A stretch of 64,000 nucleotides of DNA, taken from positions 1 to 64,000 of the forward strand of contig NZ_AEPB01000030.1 of the NCBI RefSeq assembly GCF_000189395.1, written 5' to 3'. Below the pieces are notes generated by a model. That model was not told the DNA's origin. It did no database searches and worked only from the letters and a program-made list of their open reading frames with translations. The position numbers and the translations under genes are program-made. The DNA is from Planococcus donghaensis MPA1U2 (GTDB lineage: Bacteria > Bacillota > Bacilli > Bacillales_A > Planococcaceae). Positions 48,299 through 58,456 of the stretch are shown piece after piece (position 1 is the first letter of the stretch; each line of letters begins with the position of its first letter).

Positions 48299-48826
48299 AA
48301 TACAAAGAATCTAGTTTTAATGGCGCTACTGGTTAGCGTCGGAGCCACATTGTACGTAGTAATTCCAGGCATCAACGGCGGGATGAAACCTGACTTTATG
48401 TTAACCATGATGTTTGTCGGTATTCTGTTATTTCCAAATGTAAAAAATGTCTTTTTGTTAGCAGTAACAACGGGCGTATTATCCGGACTGTTTTCGACGT
48501 TTCCAGGCGGATTTTTCCCGAATATCATCGATAAATTTATCACGGCTTTCGTATTCCTTGCTTTAGTGATGATCTTGAAGAAATTTGTCACTAAACTGCC
48601 TGTCACAATTAGTCTTGTGGCAATTGGAACTTTATTATCCGGAACAATCTTCCTTTCTGCAGCAATCTTTGTAATTGGCGCTAATATTCCTTTTACATTA
48701 TTGCTAGTTACTGTAGTTTTACCTGCGGTATTGTTAAATGGAGTTGCTTTCGCTTTAATTTATCCAATTGTGATTACATTGGTCAAGCGTTCAAAATTCG
48801 AAACAGCTGTTTCACAAGCTGCATAA
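48296..48826 (+). CDS. trpP: TrpP, probable tryptophan transporter
   Basis: The 176-residue membrane protein has five to six helices and aligns end to end with B. subtilis TrpP/YhaG (GGMKPDFMLTMMFVGILLFP, PNIIDKFITAF, LPAVLLNGV). It is similar in size to ECF-type S components. GAGGAGAG precedes the ATG and overlaps the triplet repeats described separately. Confidence 0.9.
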   Translation: MNTKNLVLMALLVSVGATLYVVIPGINGGMKPDFMLTMMFVGILLFPNVKNVFLLAVTTGVLSGLFSTFPGGFFPNIIDKFITAFVFLALVMILKKFVTKLPVTISLVAIGTLLSGTIFLSAAIFVIGANIPFTLLLVTVVLPAVLLNGVAFALIYPIVITLVKRSKFETAVSQAA

Positions 48827-48830
48827 GACA

Positions 48831-48868
48831 AATGCTCTCCTCTGTTTTAACAGGGAGAGCATTTTTTT
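48831..48868 (+). terminator. Terminator of trpP
   Basis: Stem ATGCTCTCC-CTGT with its complement (one bulge) and seven T residues. Confidence 0.9.
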
Positions 48869-48950
48869 GTTGAATAGCCATTCATTAATATGTTTCAATT
48901 AGGTATAATAGAGGGAAAGAAGTACATAAGAAGAAAGGGGCGTTTCACAT

Positions 48951-49370
48951 ATGAAAGCATCAAGGTTTTTCTTAGGACTTACAACTGGGTTAGCAGCTGG
49001 AGCTGCAGCGGCATTATTTTCTGCTCCACAATCAGGACAGGATTTTCGCTCTAGTGTGAAATCAGCATCATCTGAATGGAAAGACTATTTAACTGAACTA
49101 AAAGAAAAAGTAAATAGCTTGAAAGAATCCATCAACCATTTATCTGAAGAGGCTAAGTCGCAATTGCCTGAAGCTGTTGAAGGATTAAAGGCTTCATTGG
49201 AAACTTGGACTGAAAGCACTGCTCCTGCAAAGGAACATCTTCAACTTGAAATCATGGCAATTCAAAATGCCATCGAAGAATTGCAAAACACTATTAGTAA
49301 AGACAAAAAAGCTAAACCCGATAATAAACCAAAATCAGAAAAAGTTGACGATGATACAGAAAGTGCATAA
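48951..49370 (+). CDS. YtxH/YhaH-like general-stress type protein
   Basis: The 139-residue protein has one N-terminal membrane helix (FFLGLTTGLAAGAAAALFSAP) with the YtxH signature, then an amphipathic helical, charged tail of about 100 residues ending in Lys/Asp-rich sequence. Position between trpP and scoC matches B. subtilis yhaH. Members are often sigma-B-linked; no sigma-B promoter could be assigned here. Function is unknown. Confidence 0.85.
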   Translation: MKASRFFLGLTTGLAAGAAAALFSAPQSGQDFRSSVKSASSEWKDYLTELKEKVNSLKESINHLSEEAKSQLPEAVEGLKASLETWTESTAPAKEHLQLEIMAIQNAIEELQNTISKDKKAKPDNKPKSEKVDDDTESA

Positions 49371-49531
49371 AATAGCGACCTTCGGGTGGCTTTTTTTTAC
49401 CTTTATTTTCGCAATAAAGCTCCGTACCAAGGATTTTCAGCATTTAAACGACCATTTTCTTTTTTCTTTTCTGTTATATCTCTTTGTTGTAAATTATTTT
49501 ACTATTCTTACTTTAATTACGTTTGCTTTAC

Positions 49532-49540
49532 TGCTATAAT
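49532..49540 (+). promoter_or_regulatory. Extended -10 promoter of scoC
   Basis: TGCTATAAT is a perfect extended -10 with only a weak TTTAAT at the -35 position. It gives a leader of about 28 bases to scoC. Confidence 0.6.
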
Positions 49541-49574
49541 AAAGAAAAGATTTTGGAGGAAAGTTGGTGCCTGT

Positions 49575-50138
49575 GTGAACGAGAAAGAATATTCGATGAA
49601 AGAAGCCATGTTGTTTAGTCAACGCATTGGTCAATTATCAAAAGCATTATGGAAAGCGGTAGAAAAAGATTGGCAAATGTGGATAAAACCTTATGACTTG
49701 AATATTAATGAGCACCACATTCTTTGGATCTCCTATCATCTAAAAGGAGCTTCTATTTCAGATGTGGCAAAATTTGGTGTAATGCACGTTTCAACAGCTT
49801 TTAACTTCTCTAAAAAATTAGAAGAACGTGAACTGCTATCTTTTTCAAAACGGGATACAGACAAAAGAAATACTTATGTACAGTTAACAGAAAAAGGCGA
49901 AACCTTAATGCAAGAAATGATTGAGAACTATCATGAAACGCCACATTCTGTCATTGATGGCTCTCTTCCTTTACGCGAGCTATATGGTAAGTTCCCAGAA
50001 TTTATGGATATTATGGCTGTTATTCGCAATATCTATGGAGATGATTTCATGGAAATTTTCGAAGCTTCTTTCAAAAATATTGAGAATAAATTCAATGAAG
50101 AAAATCATGTAATTACCCATCAAAAAAACCAGCAATAA
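49575..50138 (+). CDS. scoC: ScoC (Hpr), MarR-family transition-state regulator
   Basis: The 187-residue winged-helix repressor has the near-invariant NEHHILWI and [18 protein letters not shown] segments of ScoC. In B. subtilis ScoC represses exoprotease, sporulation and peptide-transport genes. The best start is a GTG ([11 protein letters not shown]), which matches the length of relatives. The strong GGAGG is 15 bases upstream, longer than usual, and a mini-ORF lies in the gap with a GTGA overlap. Confidence 0.9.
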   Translation: MNEKEYSMKEAMLFSQRIGQLSKALWKAVEKDWQMWIKPYDLNINEHHILWISYHLKGASISDVAKFGVMHVSTAFNFSKKLEERELLSFSKRDTDKRNTYVQLTEKGETLMQEMIENYHETPHSVIDGSLPLRELYGKFPEFMDIMAVIRNIYGDDFMEIFEASFKNIENKFNEENHVITHQKNQQ

Positions 50139-50166
50139 TAAGTACTTTTTTTAAAAAATTTTATGG

Positions 50167-50195
50167 TTGCATTTCCTTATAAATCATTGTATTGT
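50167..50195 (+). promoter_or_regulatory. Promoter of the DUF3267 gene
   Basis: TTGCAT, 17 bp, TATTGT, about 44 bp upstream of the gene start. Confidence 0.5.
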
Positions 50196-50238
50196 ATGTA
50201 GCGAATCAAAAATGAATTTAGTAATAGGGGATGCAAAC

Positions 50239-50784
50239 ATGCACTGCTGGAAAACAATTAACTTAAAAAAACAATACGGATTTGACCGGCTTTTCATGAT
50301 TTCGGCACTTTTCGGAATCGCTGTATTTATGACTGCCTATATCGGGCTTACAATCATATATGCCACTCCCTTATCCGATCAGTATTTTCTCTTTTTTATA
50401 ATGGCATTGCTTGGCATTTATCCACTTCATAAGCTTTTGCATTTTTTACCGTTAATCGGATGTCATAAATCCTTAAAATTTATTATTCGTAAACAAATGA
50501 AGGTTTGTCCTGCTATCTCACTTCATATTAACGAACCCGTTCCAAAAATTCGGTTTCTGTTATCACTGGCTACTCCTTTCCTCGTATTAAATACGGTTTT
50601 GGTGACGCTAAGTGTACTGTATCCGGCTTTTACACACTATTTTGCTATGCTTTTGGCCTATCATTGTGCACTATGTTTAACAGATATCATCTATCTTCGT
50701 AACTTAGCGCGCTCACCTAAATACGCGTTAATAGAAGAAACAGATACGGGCTTTGAAATTCTAGTGCCGCCGGTGATGAGCTGA
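50239..50784 (+). CDS. DUF3267 membrane protein
   Basis: The 181-residue protein has four hydrophobic segments (about 23-45, 53-72, 110-132, 136-155). The family is described as zincin-like with a HExxH motif; here the corresponding stretch reads LHKLLHFLPL, so the glutamate is Lys. A peptidase role is therefore doubtful. The ATG after AGGGGATG is chosen over upstream codons. Bacillales relatives sit near scoC. Function is unknown. Confidence 0.75.
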   Translation: MHCWKTINLKKQYGFDRLFMISALFGIAVFMTAYIGLTIIYATPLSDQYFLFFIMALLGIYPLHKLLHFLPLIGCHKSLKFIIRKQMKVCPAISLHINEPVPKIRFLLSLATPFLVLNTVLVTLSVLYPAFTHYFAMLLAYHCALCLTDIIYLRNLARSPKYALIEETDTGFEILVPPVMS

Positions 50785-50845
50785 TATCTGCTTTTTCTTC
50801 TCTTTTTTGTTATACTAGGAAGGAAAGTTAGAGGGGAGGAAATTC

Positions 50846-51031
50846 ATGATTATCGCATTTATCGTTATGTTCTCCGTGTTTTATCTTTTCCAGATCAACC
50901 GGATGACATTGGCATTAGTCACTTCACGGGAAATCCCGGAAGAAAATCATCAAAAAATATTTCGGACAATTAATATATTGATTACAATACTACTGGTATC
51001 GTTGTATGTAGGCGTAGAATTTACACCTTAA
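50846..51031 (+). CDS. Small membrane protein, 61 residues
   Basis: The protein has an N-terminal hydrophobic helix (about 2-15) and a C-terminal one (about 42-57) joined by a polar loop with ALVTSREIPEENHQK. A GAGGGGAGG ribosome site and a terminator support a real gene. I do not recognise the family; conserved position between scoC and prsA suggests a housekeeping or envelope role. Confidence 0.7.
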   Translation: MIIAFIVMFSVFYLFQINRMTLALVTSREIPEENHQKIFRTINILITILLVSLYVGVEFTP

Positions 51032-51032
51032 A

Positions 51033-51062
51033 TCACTTGCCTTCTGGCAAGTGTATTTTTTT
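51033..51062 (+). terminator. Terminator after the small membrane protein gene
   Basis: An 8-9-bp stem (CACTTGCC with GGCAAGTG, 3-base loop) is followed by TATTTTTTT. Confidence 0.85.
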
Positions 51063-51069
51063 AGGAACT

Positions 51070-51099
51070 TTGCAAACTGTAATACATTTATAGTATAGT
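51070..51099 (+). promoter_or_regulatory. prsA promoter
   Basis: TTGCAA, 18 bp, TATAGT, with the start codon about 40 bp downstream. Confidence 0.6.
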
Positions 51100-51137
51100 A
51101 ATTACTGGAAATACATAGAAAGTTGGGAGCGAATTCA

Positions 51138-52028
51138 ATGAAAAAGTCTTTTTTAACCTTTACGTTAGCAGCCTCGGTATTAGCTTTATCTGCTTGTAGT
51201 GACAGCGGAGATGGAGAAGCTATCGTAACTTCCGATGTTGGCGATATTACAAAGAATGATCTTTACGAAGAAATGAAAACATCAATTGGTGAACAAGCAA
51301 TTCAGATTTTACTAATTGAAAAAGTACTTGCTGACAAATACGAAGTCACTGACAAAGAAGTAGACGCTGAATACGACAGCAATAAAGAAGAACTTGGTGA
51401 AAGTTTTGATGAGTTTCTTGCTCAAAACAACCAAACAGAAGAAAGCTATAAGAAAGTAATTCGTTTGAACTTGTTGCAAGAAAAAGCATTGACTGAAGGC
51501 GTAGAAGTAACGGACGAAGAAATACAAGATTACTACGACCGTCAAGGTACGGAGTTAAATGCTCGTCACATTCTTGTTGCTGATGAAGAAACTGCGAACT
51601 CGCTTAAAAAACAATTAGATGAAGGCGCAGATTTCGCAAAATTAGCTGAAGAAAATTCAACAGATACTGGTTCTGGTGCAAACGGTGGTAATCTTGATTG
51701 GTTCGGACCAGGCGCAATGGTTCCTGAATTTGAAGAAGCTGCTTATGGACTTGAAGTTGATGAAATTAGTGAGCCTGTAGCATCTGAATACGGCTTCCAT
51801 ATCATCCAAGTTCTTGAGAAACGTCAAATTGAAGACCAACCGGCTCTAGAAGATCAAAAAGAAGAGCTACGTACAGAATTAGCCCTTTCTAAAGCAGATC
51901 AGACGACTTTGCTTCCAAAAGTTGCTGAGCTTATGAAAGAAGCCAATGTTAAAATCAAAGACGAAGACCTTGAAGGTGCGTTGGATGATATTTTAAATCC
52001 AGAAATACCTGAAGCTCCAGCTGAATAA
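51138..52028 (+). CDS. prsA: PrsA, foldase lipoprotein
   Basis: The 296-residue lipoprotein has a signal peptide with lipobox LSAC (Cys20). A parvulin-type PpiC domain lies at roughly 132-225 ([46 protein letters not shown]), flanked by SurA-like helices. PrsA folds exported proteins at the membrane-wall interface and is modified by Lgt, also encoded here. GGGAG precedes the chosen ATG (MKKSFLTF). Confidence 0.96.
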   Translation: MKKSFLTFTLAASVLALSACSDSGDGEAIVTSDVGDITKNDLYEEMKTSIGEQAIQILLIEKVLADKYEVTDKEVDAEYDSNKEELGESFDEFLAQNNQTEESYKKVIRLNLLQEKALTEGVEVTDEEIQDYYDRQGTELNARHILVADEETANSLKKQLDEGADFAKLAEENSTDTGSGANGGNLDWFGPGAMVPEFEEAAYGLEVDEISEPVASEYGFHIIQVLEKRQIEDQPALEDQKEELRTELALSKADQTTLLPKVAELMKEANVKIKDEDLEGALDDILNPEIPEAPAE

Positions 52029-52034
52029 CAAATA

Positions 52035-52081
52035 AAACCGCTTCAACAGTTAGTTTTCTAACTTGTTGAAGCGGTTTTTTC
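52035..52081. terminator. Bidirectional terminator between prsA and yhaM
   Basis: A stem of about 20 bp (AACCGCTTCAACA and TTAGTT pairing, small internal mismatch) has A residues on the left and six T residues on the right. Confidence 0.9.
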
Positions 52082-52093
52082 GTTACGTGTTTA

Positions 52094-53032
52094 TTAAATT
52101 TTCGGTTTGTAAAATGAACGATTGTCTAACGCGAAAACACGCTCTGAAAACTCGCCTTCTTTTGTCTTGCCGAGTACACGATCCAACATCATCATTTTTG
52201 CATCGATGTTATCGATATAATGCAGCATTTCAGCTTCTTTCAGCATTGGTTTTTTCGGGCTGCCCCACTCTTCTTTGCCATGGTGTGACAGGATAATATG
52301 CTGTAAGAGCATGACTTCTTCCCCTTCAATCTCTAGCTCTTCTGCAGCTTTTGCAACTTCGGTTACCATGATTGAAATATGACCGATTAAATTGCCCTCT
52401 ACTGTATAAGTAGTCGCGATTGGTCCTGATAGCTCGATGACTTTACCAATATCGTGTAGGATGATTCCTGCAAATAATAAATCTTTGTTAAGACCAGGGT
52501 AAATCTCTGTTAAAGACTTGCCGAGTTTTAGCATCGATACAACATGATCTGCTAAACCTGATACGTAATCATGATGATTACGTGTTGCTGCTGGGTAGGT
52601 TAAAAATTGTTGCTGGTATTTTTTAAGCATAAAACGTGTGATTCGTTGGATTTGAGGGTTTTCCATTTCAAACAAATACTTCATCACTTCTTCAAGCAAT
52701 TCATCTGCTGATTTCTCAGAAGAAGGCATTAAATCAGAGATTGATTGGTTTTCTTCTGGTTTTGCTGGGCGAATGCTTTTAATGCGTAATTGGTTTTTCC
52801 CACGATAATTATGGATTTCTCCACCGACGCGGACAATTACTTCAGCTGCGAACATTTTTTCCTGCTCATCTTTTGTATCCCATAATTTCGCTTCAATATC
52901 TCCGCTTTTATCTTGTAATACGAGCGAGATAAATGGGTTTCCAGTAGTCGTGACCCCTTTAACTGATTGCTTGATCAGTAAGAATACATCGACTGTTTCT
53001 CCGACTGCGTACTGTGTAATTCCTTTGGTCAT
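52094..53032 (-). CDS. yhaM: YhaM, 3'-5' exoribonuclease
   Basis: The 312-residue protein combines an N-terminal OB-fold ([19 protein letters not shown]) with an HD-domain nuclease core ([39 protein letters not shown]). B. subtilis YhaM degrades RNA and single-stranded DNA with manganese. The start overlaps the yhaN stop as ATGA and has GAAAGGAG within yhaN. It is last in yhaO-yhaN-yhaM. Confidence 0.95.
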   Translation of the reverse strand: MTKGITQYAVGETVDVFLLIKQSVKGVTTTGNPFISLVLQDKSGDIEAKLWDTKDEQEKMFAAEVIVRVGGEIHNYRGKNQLRIKSIRPAKPEENQSISDLMPSSEKSADELLEEVMKYLFEMENPQIQRITRFMLKKYQQQFLTYPAATRNHHDYVSGLADHVVSMLKLGKSLTEIYPGLNKDLLFAGIILHDIGKVIELSGPIATTYTVEGNLIGHISIMVTEVAKAAEELEIEGEEVMLLQHIILSHHGKEEWGSPKKPMLKEAEMLHYIDNIDAKMMMLDRVLGKTKEGEFSERVFALDNRSFYKPKI

Positions 53033-55869
53033 GAATGAACGCTCCTTTCGGTATTGGCCAAATGAATGATTTGTGCAGTTGGCCAAGCCTGTTGCATATC
53101 TTCGTGGCATGTAAAATAAATAAATTGATGCTCTTCTTGCAACTCTTTAACTAAGTTTATCATTTGCTGCAATCGACTGCGATCAAAATGGACAAAAGCA
53201 TCATCCATAATAATTGGAAACGGATGACTTTCTTTCATTGAAACGGCCAATGACAGCCTTAATGCCAAATAAGCTTGTTCTTTTGTTGCTTGACTTAGCT
53301 CCGATATCGGGAAATAAGTATCGTCTTGACGTTTAGCTTCAAAAAAGCCTGTTTGATTCATATTCAGTTCGTAGTACGCCCCATTGGTTAGTTTTCTAAA
53401 GTAACGCTGGGCATTGGTCAATACAGCCGGAAGCTTTTTCTCTTTTAGTTCATTCATGGTTTGGTTGATCGCTTCGACTATTGCTTTGTTAACGGACCAT
53501 TGTTTCGCTAAATCAACAAAAGTTGCTTTTGTTTCTTCAAATTGCTGGAGCTTTTCTTCATATGAAGTATCTGACACTAGAGTTTGGGTCAGTTGATATT
53601 TGTCCGCTTGCTCTTTCAACAACTCGTTCCGCTCTACTTTTAACTGGTTTAAACCTGCCTGAATTTGTTCGATTGCTCGTTGTGCATCTTCAAGCTCCCA
53701 GTTTGGTGGCCCTTCTACGTTGCCTATCGATTGTAATTGCGCTTGGGTCAATTGGAGTGCTCGCTCCAGTTCCTGTTTTTTCTCCCACTGATCGGCTAAT
53801 CGGTAAAAATCAAATACTTCTTCCGCATGAGCATATGTTAATAAGGTCTGTTGTTCTTTTTCAAGCTGTTTCTGGAGTGCTCGTAATTGATCGTACTTTT
53901 CTTGCAAACTGCTTTGTTCACTTTTAACTTTATTCCAGTGTTCTTGCTTTTGTTTTCGTACCGATAATTCTGATCGCAATGAAGCCATCAGTCCTTCGGT
54001 TGCTATGTCTTTACCACATGCTCTTTGTGCTTTGTCTAACCATTCTTTTTGCTGGGCTTTTAGTTGCTCAATCTCGTCCTTAATGCGCAATAGGCGTGAA
54101 GAAGAAGCATGAACTTTCCTTAACTTTTCAAAAAGCTCCATTGCCATTGTGCGCCGAACAGTTGAACTCAAACCAATCTCAAGTAACAATTGCCGATAAG
54201 CTTTTTCAGCTTCAGAATTTGATTTGATAGAAGAGTAATTGGCTACATTCTTCTTGCTCTTCTCAACATTGTTCATCAATGCATCCAGTTGCAAGTCAAA
54301 CTCTGCCACTTTTTTCGCAATTGTTTCGTATTCCTGTTCTTTACCATTGTATTTTTCGAGTAGTTCAGCATAATTTGCTGGCAACTCGTCAGATTTTGCC
54401 GTTTTTACAAAAAGCCATAGACCCGCACCCATCGTTGCTAGGCCAATCACGATTAGTAAAATGGTGGACTGAAAAAAGCCATAAGCGGCAACTAGTAACC
54501 CGACGCCTATTAACGCAAATTTAACCAGTTGGTCTTGAGCTGTGTTGCCTTTTTGAAAGTTTGAGGCAGCTCTAGCTTCTGCTAACTGGGATGAAATTTG
54601 CGGCCACTGTTCTGCAGCTAGTCGTTCTTTTTCCGTTGGTTCTTGTGCTAAAAACTTTGCTAAATCTTGTTCTGCGCGTGCTAAGTTATTTTTTTCTTCT
54701 TGCAAGTATCGTTGAGTAAAACGCTGATTTTCTTCTTCTAAATCCAACTCTTTTAACCGCTCTGCTAGCTGCTCCTCTTGGTTTAAAGAAACATCCACAA
54801 TCATCGCTTGTTGTTCAGTAAGTCCGAGAAGAGCTAATAGTTCGTCTCGTTCTTCCGTTAACTCGATTGCCTCGTTTTGCTTTTGCGCCAATTGAACGTT
54901 TAATTGATGCCAATCAGATTCACGGTTTAACAAATTCTCAATAAACTCCATGGAATCTGCTTTGTCGGGATTGGTTAAGCGATTGAGGTGATTGTTTAGG
55001 TGCTCTATCTCTGCCTTAGTTTGTGTCAACTGATCTACTAAACGGTCCATTTGTCTTCTGCCTTCAGCAGGAAACTGCTCCATCTCCAATTTATCTAGCT
55101 GACTGGTCAATTTCAATTTGTTCGCAAATAATGGTGCTGCTTGTTGCCATTTTCTAATTTCTTTAAGTTCTTGATCTTTTGTCATCTCTTCATCTTCAAT
55201 CGCTTGTAGGCGTTGTTCAATAAGCTGTAATCGTTCAATGGAAGGGCTGTAAAGTTCAGCTCGCTGTCGGTAGTCTTTTAACTCCTTTTCCATTTCACGT
55301 AATTCTTCAGCTAATGCATTTACTAACGGCTTTCGGCCACTTTTTTTAAACAGTTCACTCATTTGTTTTTCTAGCTGGCTTTCTAAATGCGTTAAAGCAT
55401 CAATGCCTGTCGTACCAGAAGCAAGTAGCGTGCGACTAAGTTCGGCTTCACTTAGTTGATCAAGTCCTTGTAATTCATGAACCGAAAACGAAAAAATCGC
55501 TTCAAAAGAAGCGCGATCGTAATTTCGCAACACTTGCTTCAAGTCAGCTTCTCCACCTCGTCGTCCATCTTCAAAAGTTACCGTAACATCTCCAGCCGAT
55601 TTCCCTTTAATGCGTTCAATGATTAGCTTACCGTACTGAGGATCTGTTAAGTAAAGCTGACCTCCATATTTCCCACCGTTTTTCGGCTCATAACGAAGTT
55701 GTGTTTGGTTACGTGCTGGAAATCCGAAAAGAACTTGAATGATAAATTGCTGAATCGTCGTTTTCCCAGCTTCATTTGGTCCATCAAACAAAATCATTTG
55801 TTCTCCTAATACGATGGTTCGGTTTTCATGCTTGCCAAAACCATAAATCACTAATTTTTCGATTTTCAT
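53029..55869 (-). CDS. yhaN: YhaN, SMC/Rad50-like AAA ATPase
   Basis: The 946-residue protein has Walker [10 protein letters not shown] (30-38) at the N-terminus, long coiled coils broken near residues 460-500 by two hydrophobic segments ([38 protein letters not shown]), and Walker [12 protein letters not shown] near the end. It is an SbcC/Rad50 relative that appears membrane-attached. It overlaps yhaO by 4 bp, the usual SbcD-SbcC-like pairing. A DNA-end processing role is inferred. Confidence 0.93.
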   Translation of the reverse strand: MKIEKLVIYGFGKHENRTIVLGEQMILFDGPNEAGKTTIQQFIIQVLFGFPARNQTQLRYEPKNGGKYGGQLYLTDPQYGKLIIERIKGKSAGDVTVTFEDGRRGGEADLKQVLRNYDRASFEAIFSFSVHELQGLDQLSEAELSRTLLASGTTGIDALTHLESQLEKQMSELFKKSGRKPLVNALAEELREMEKELKDYRQRAELYSPSIERLQLIEQRLQAIEDEEMTKDQELKEIRKWQQAAPLFANKLKLTSQLDKLEMEQFPAEGRRQMDRLVDQLTQTKAEIEHLNNHLNRLTNPDKADSMEFIENLLNRESDWHQLNVQLAQKQNEAIELTEERDELLALLGLTEQQAMIVDVSLNQEEQLAERLKELDLEEENQRFTQRYLQEEKNNLARAEQDLAKFLAQEPTEKERLAAEQWPQISSQLAEARAASNFQKGNTAQDQLVKFALIGVGLLVAAYGFFQSTILLIVIGLATMGAGLWLFVKTAKSDELPANYAELLEKYNGKEQEYETIAKKVAEFDLQLDALMNNVEKSKKNVANYSSIKSNSEAEKAYRQLLLEIGLSSTVRRTMAMELFEKLRKVHASSSRLLRIKDEIEQLKAQQKEWLDKAQRACGKDIATEGLMASLRSELSVRKQKQEHWNKVKSEQSSLQEKYDQLRALQKQLEKEQQTLLTYAHAEEVFDFYRLADQWEKKQELERALQLTQAQLQSIGNVEGPPNWELEDAQRAIEQIQAGLNQLKVERNELLKEQADKYQLTQTLVSDTSYEEKLQQFEETKATFVDLAKQWSVNKAIVEAINQTMNELKEKKLPAVLTNAQRYFRKLTNGAYYELNMNQTGFFEAKRQDDTYFPISELSQATKEQAYLALRLSLAVSMKESHPFPIIMDDAFVHFDRSRLQQMINLVKELQEEHQFIYFTCHEDMQQAWPTAQIIHLANTERSVHS

Positions 55870-57089
55870 GTCATCTCTCCTGCCTGCATCGTGCGCCGAA
55901 TTTTTTGGGCAGCTGCTAGTTGAAGTTCTTTACTAGTTTGTTCATCTACTGCCTCTAAAAAACGACTGCTTTTCGGATGTCGATACAAGTCCTGTAACAC
56001 CACTTTCCAGTCATCTAGTTCCCAACTTGCCATTGTGTCGATTAACGTGGCACCAATTGGAGAAAGCTCAGCATCTTGCTGGGTTTGTTGCAAATGAATT
56101 TGTTGTATCCAAACAAAAGAGTCTAATCCTTCTACTGATTCACGGAGCATTTCTAATAATTCACTTTCTGGAATGTCAGCGAGTAACCCAAAACTGTCTT
56201 GATCTAAATCTGTAAACACCAATTCAATAACGGCTGTTCCCACTTCTTCACTAAAAAGACTTAGTTGTTTTTGACAAGCATCAATCAATTCATTCATGTG
56301 AACCATGCCTTTTCCTGAGATCGCAACTTGATCGAATTGAACAACAGCGCTTGGAATAAACTCTAATTGAGTCGCTGCTTTTGATAAGGTCACTTCGTAA
56401 AAGCCTTTTTTACCCGATTCTTTCCTATGGCGACCTTGAATATTTCCTGGATACACCATTGCAGGTTCAAGATAGAGCTCTTGGCGCTTGTGGATATGCC
56501 CTAATGCCCAATAATCATATTGCTTACTAAGCAGCTGTTCTTTTTTAAACGGAGCATACACAGCATGTGTAGCATCTCCTTCAAGACTTCCGTGAAGAAG
56601 ACCAATATGATAACTGTTTAAGTTTTGTGCAATTGGATAATGTTCAACCATAGATTCGTTTACATGTCGCTTACCATAGCTAAAACCTGTAAAAATAACA
56701 GGACCAGCAGCTGTATGTAGCGTGAACTGAGAAACCGCTTTATCAAAAACATGCACATTTTTCGGAAGTTCAAAGCGCGTCCAATTCCCACTCAAGTGAT
56801 CGTGGTTACCAAAACACATAACAACGGGAATATTTTGCTCCGCGAGTTGCTGCATTCCTTTTTGAAAACGAGCTTGTGCCCGAATATTACGATCTTCTCC
56901 ATCATAAATATCGCCTACAATACACACAAAGTCTGGTGTAGTTTTTAGTGCATATTGAATCAGTCGATCAAAAGCCGCTAATGTACTATCTTTCAACTGA
57001 TTCCACTGTTCTTTTTGCAAGTCCTTCATGCCGATAAAAGGGCTACCTAAATGCAAATCTGCTGTGTGGATAAATCGAATCGACTCCAT
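55866..57089 (-). CDS. yhaO: YhaO, Mre11/SbcD-like metallophosphoesterase
   Basis: The 407-residue calcineurin-type phosphoesterase has metal motifs HTADLHLGSPF (Asp11, His13), GDIYDGEDRN, CFGNHDHLSG, LLHGS and GHIHKR. A C-terminal capping region follows. It is the likely nuclease partner of YhaN, first in yhaO-yhaN-yhaM. Ends and lengths are normal. Confidence 0.94.
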   Translation of the reverse strand: MESIRFIHTADLHLGSPFIGMKDLQKEQWNQLKDSTLAAFDRLIQYALKTTPDFVCIVGDIYDGEDRNIRAQARFQKGMQQLAEQNIPVVMCFGNHDHLSGNWTRFELPKNVHVFDKAVSQFTLHTAAGPVIFTGFSYGKRHVNESMVEHYPIAQNLNSYHIGLLHGSLEGDATHAVYAPFKKEQLLSKQYDYWALGHIHKRQELYLEPAMVYPGNIQGRHRKESGKKGFYEVTLSKAATQLEFIPSAVVQFDQVAISGKGMVHMNELIDACQKQLSLFSEEVGTAVIELVFTDLDQDSFGLLADIPESELLEMLRESVEGLDSFVWIQQIHLQQTQQDAELSPIGATLIDTMASWELDDWKVVLQDLYRHPKSSRFLEAVDEQTSKELQLAAAQKIRRTMQAGEMT

Positions 57090-57148
57090 AAATAATCCCC
57101 TTTTAACTACCGAATATTTGTTCTTATTTTAACATGACCGAGTTATTT

Positions 57149-57182
57149 AAAAAACTGTTTGCAGAAAGTTTCCCGCAAACAG
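57149..57182 (-). terminator. Terminator of yhaQ-yhaP
   Basis: An 8-bp stem (CTGTTTGC with GCAAACAG, 12-base loop with internal pairing) is followed by TTTTTT on the minus strand. Confidence 0.8.
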
Positions 57183-57204
57183 CCGAATAGCTCAATCCAC
57201 TATT

Positions 57205-58455
57205 TTATTTTTTATTGCCTAAATGAATGGCTTTTCGAATATCTTTTAGCGATTGTGAAGAACCATACATTAAAACGCCTCCCCGGTAAACGCGTGCACC
57301 AAACCAACCAAGAATACCAATGGTTAACAACATGATTCCAATTGATAACAACGGCTCCCATATTGGCAAGTCGAGCATACCAACGCGTAAAAACATAACT
57401 AGCGGGGCAAAAAACGGAATGTAGGATGAGATGGTGACATAACTAGCTTCTGGCACTGAAATACCTGAAAATGCAATTAACGATCCGATAATAATTAAAA
57501 TCATCATAGGCAACATGAGCTGCTGTACATCTTCTGTTCGACTAACCAACGATCCAAGCAATGCGGCAAGTACCGCATAAAGAAAATACCCGAGTAGGAA
57601 AAAGAGTATTGCAAACAAGAATGTACTGATTTTCACTTCTGAAAAGCCCATGACGCTAAATACCCCTTCAGTCAAATCTGTACCGGCTGATTGGATGGCA
57701 AAATAACCCGCCATCCCGAAAATCCCCATTTGCAAAATACCAAGACTGCCGATGCCTGCAATTTTGGCAAACATGTGCTTAACAGGTGACACACTCGAGA
57801 TTAAAATTTCCATAACACGCGATGATTTTTCTGTTGCGACTTCCATGGCAATCATATTTGGGTAATAAATAACGGCGACATAAATCAACATAATCAATAC
57901 ATAAACAAGCCCTCTAGCCTGACTCAGTTCTTCTTGTGATTTAGAAGATTCAGAGACCGCTTGGCGTTCAAATTCAACAGGCATAAACAATTGACCCACT
58001 TGGTTATCGTCTAAGCCGAGTGATTCAGCAGTCATAGCAGTATGTATTGCTTGGACTGCATTTTCAATTTCAGCCCCTCCGCCCATTTCATTGGCAGACT
58101 CGGAAACGTAACGTGCTGTCAATTGCCCATCTAGCATTAACACCAAGTAATCATCAATGGTGCCTTCTGTAATACTTTCTTGCAATTCTGCTTCGGTTAA
58201 GGGAGTGGGTACAGCTTCGATTTCACTATTCATCAATGCCAATTGCGCTTGTAAATTTTCCAGCAAAACTGGAGTTTCACTTACGACATGCAAAGTGTTT
58301 TCTTCATTTTCGTCGCCATCGAAAATAGCGATGATGTTCGATATATTCGCTAACAAGAAAAAGGCCGCAACAACGACACCCGTCGTTATAAGAAAGGATT
58401 TTGTTCTAGCTTTAGTTATAAATGCTTGTTTGAAAATAATCCAAAAACTATGCAT
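57205..58455 (-). CDS. yhaP: YhaP, ABC-2 type exporter permease
   Basis: The 416-residue NatB-like permease has one N-terminal helix, a large outer domain (about 45-165) and five to six C-terminal helices. It starts 2 bp after yhaQ. It forms a sodium-exporter-type ABC-2 system with YhaQ; the substrate is unproven. Confidence 0.9.
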   Translation of the reverse strand: MHSFWIIFKQAFITKARTKSFLITTGVVVAAFFLLANISNIIAIFDGDENEENTLHVVSETPVLLENLQAQLALMNSEIEAVPTPLTEAELQESITEGTIDDYLVLMLDGQLTARYVSESANEMGGGAEIENAVQAIHTAMTAESLGLDDNQVGQLFMPVEFERQAVSESSKSQEELSQARGLVYVLIMLIYVAVIYYPNMIAMEVATEKSSRVMEILISSVSPVKHMFAKIAGIGSLGILQMGIFGMAGYFAIQSAGTDLTEGVFSVMGFSEVKISTFLFAILFFLLGYFLYAVLAALLGSLVSRTEDVQQLMLPMMILIIIGSLIAFSGISVPEASYVTISSYIPFFAPLVMFLRVGMLDLPIWEPLLSIGIMLLTIGILGWFGARVYRGGVLMYGSSQSLKDIRKAIHLGNKK

Positions 58456-58456
58456 G

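Noticed and set aside
53029-57089. Novel defence system from the SMC-like ATPase and phosphoesterase pair
   Set aside because: The pair and the downstream HD exonuclease are the conserved yhaO-yhaN-yhaM genes of Bacillales, in the usual place beside prsA.
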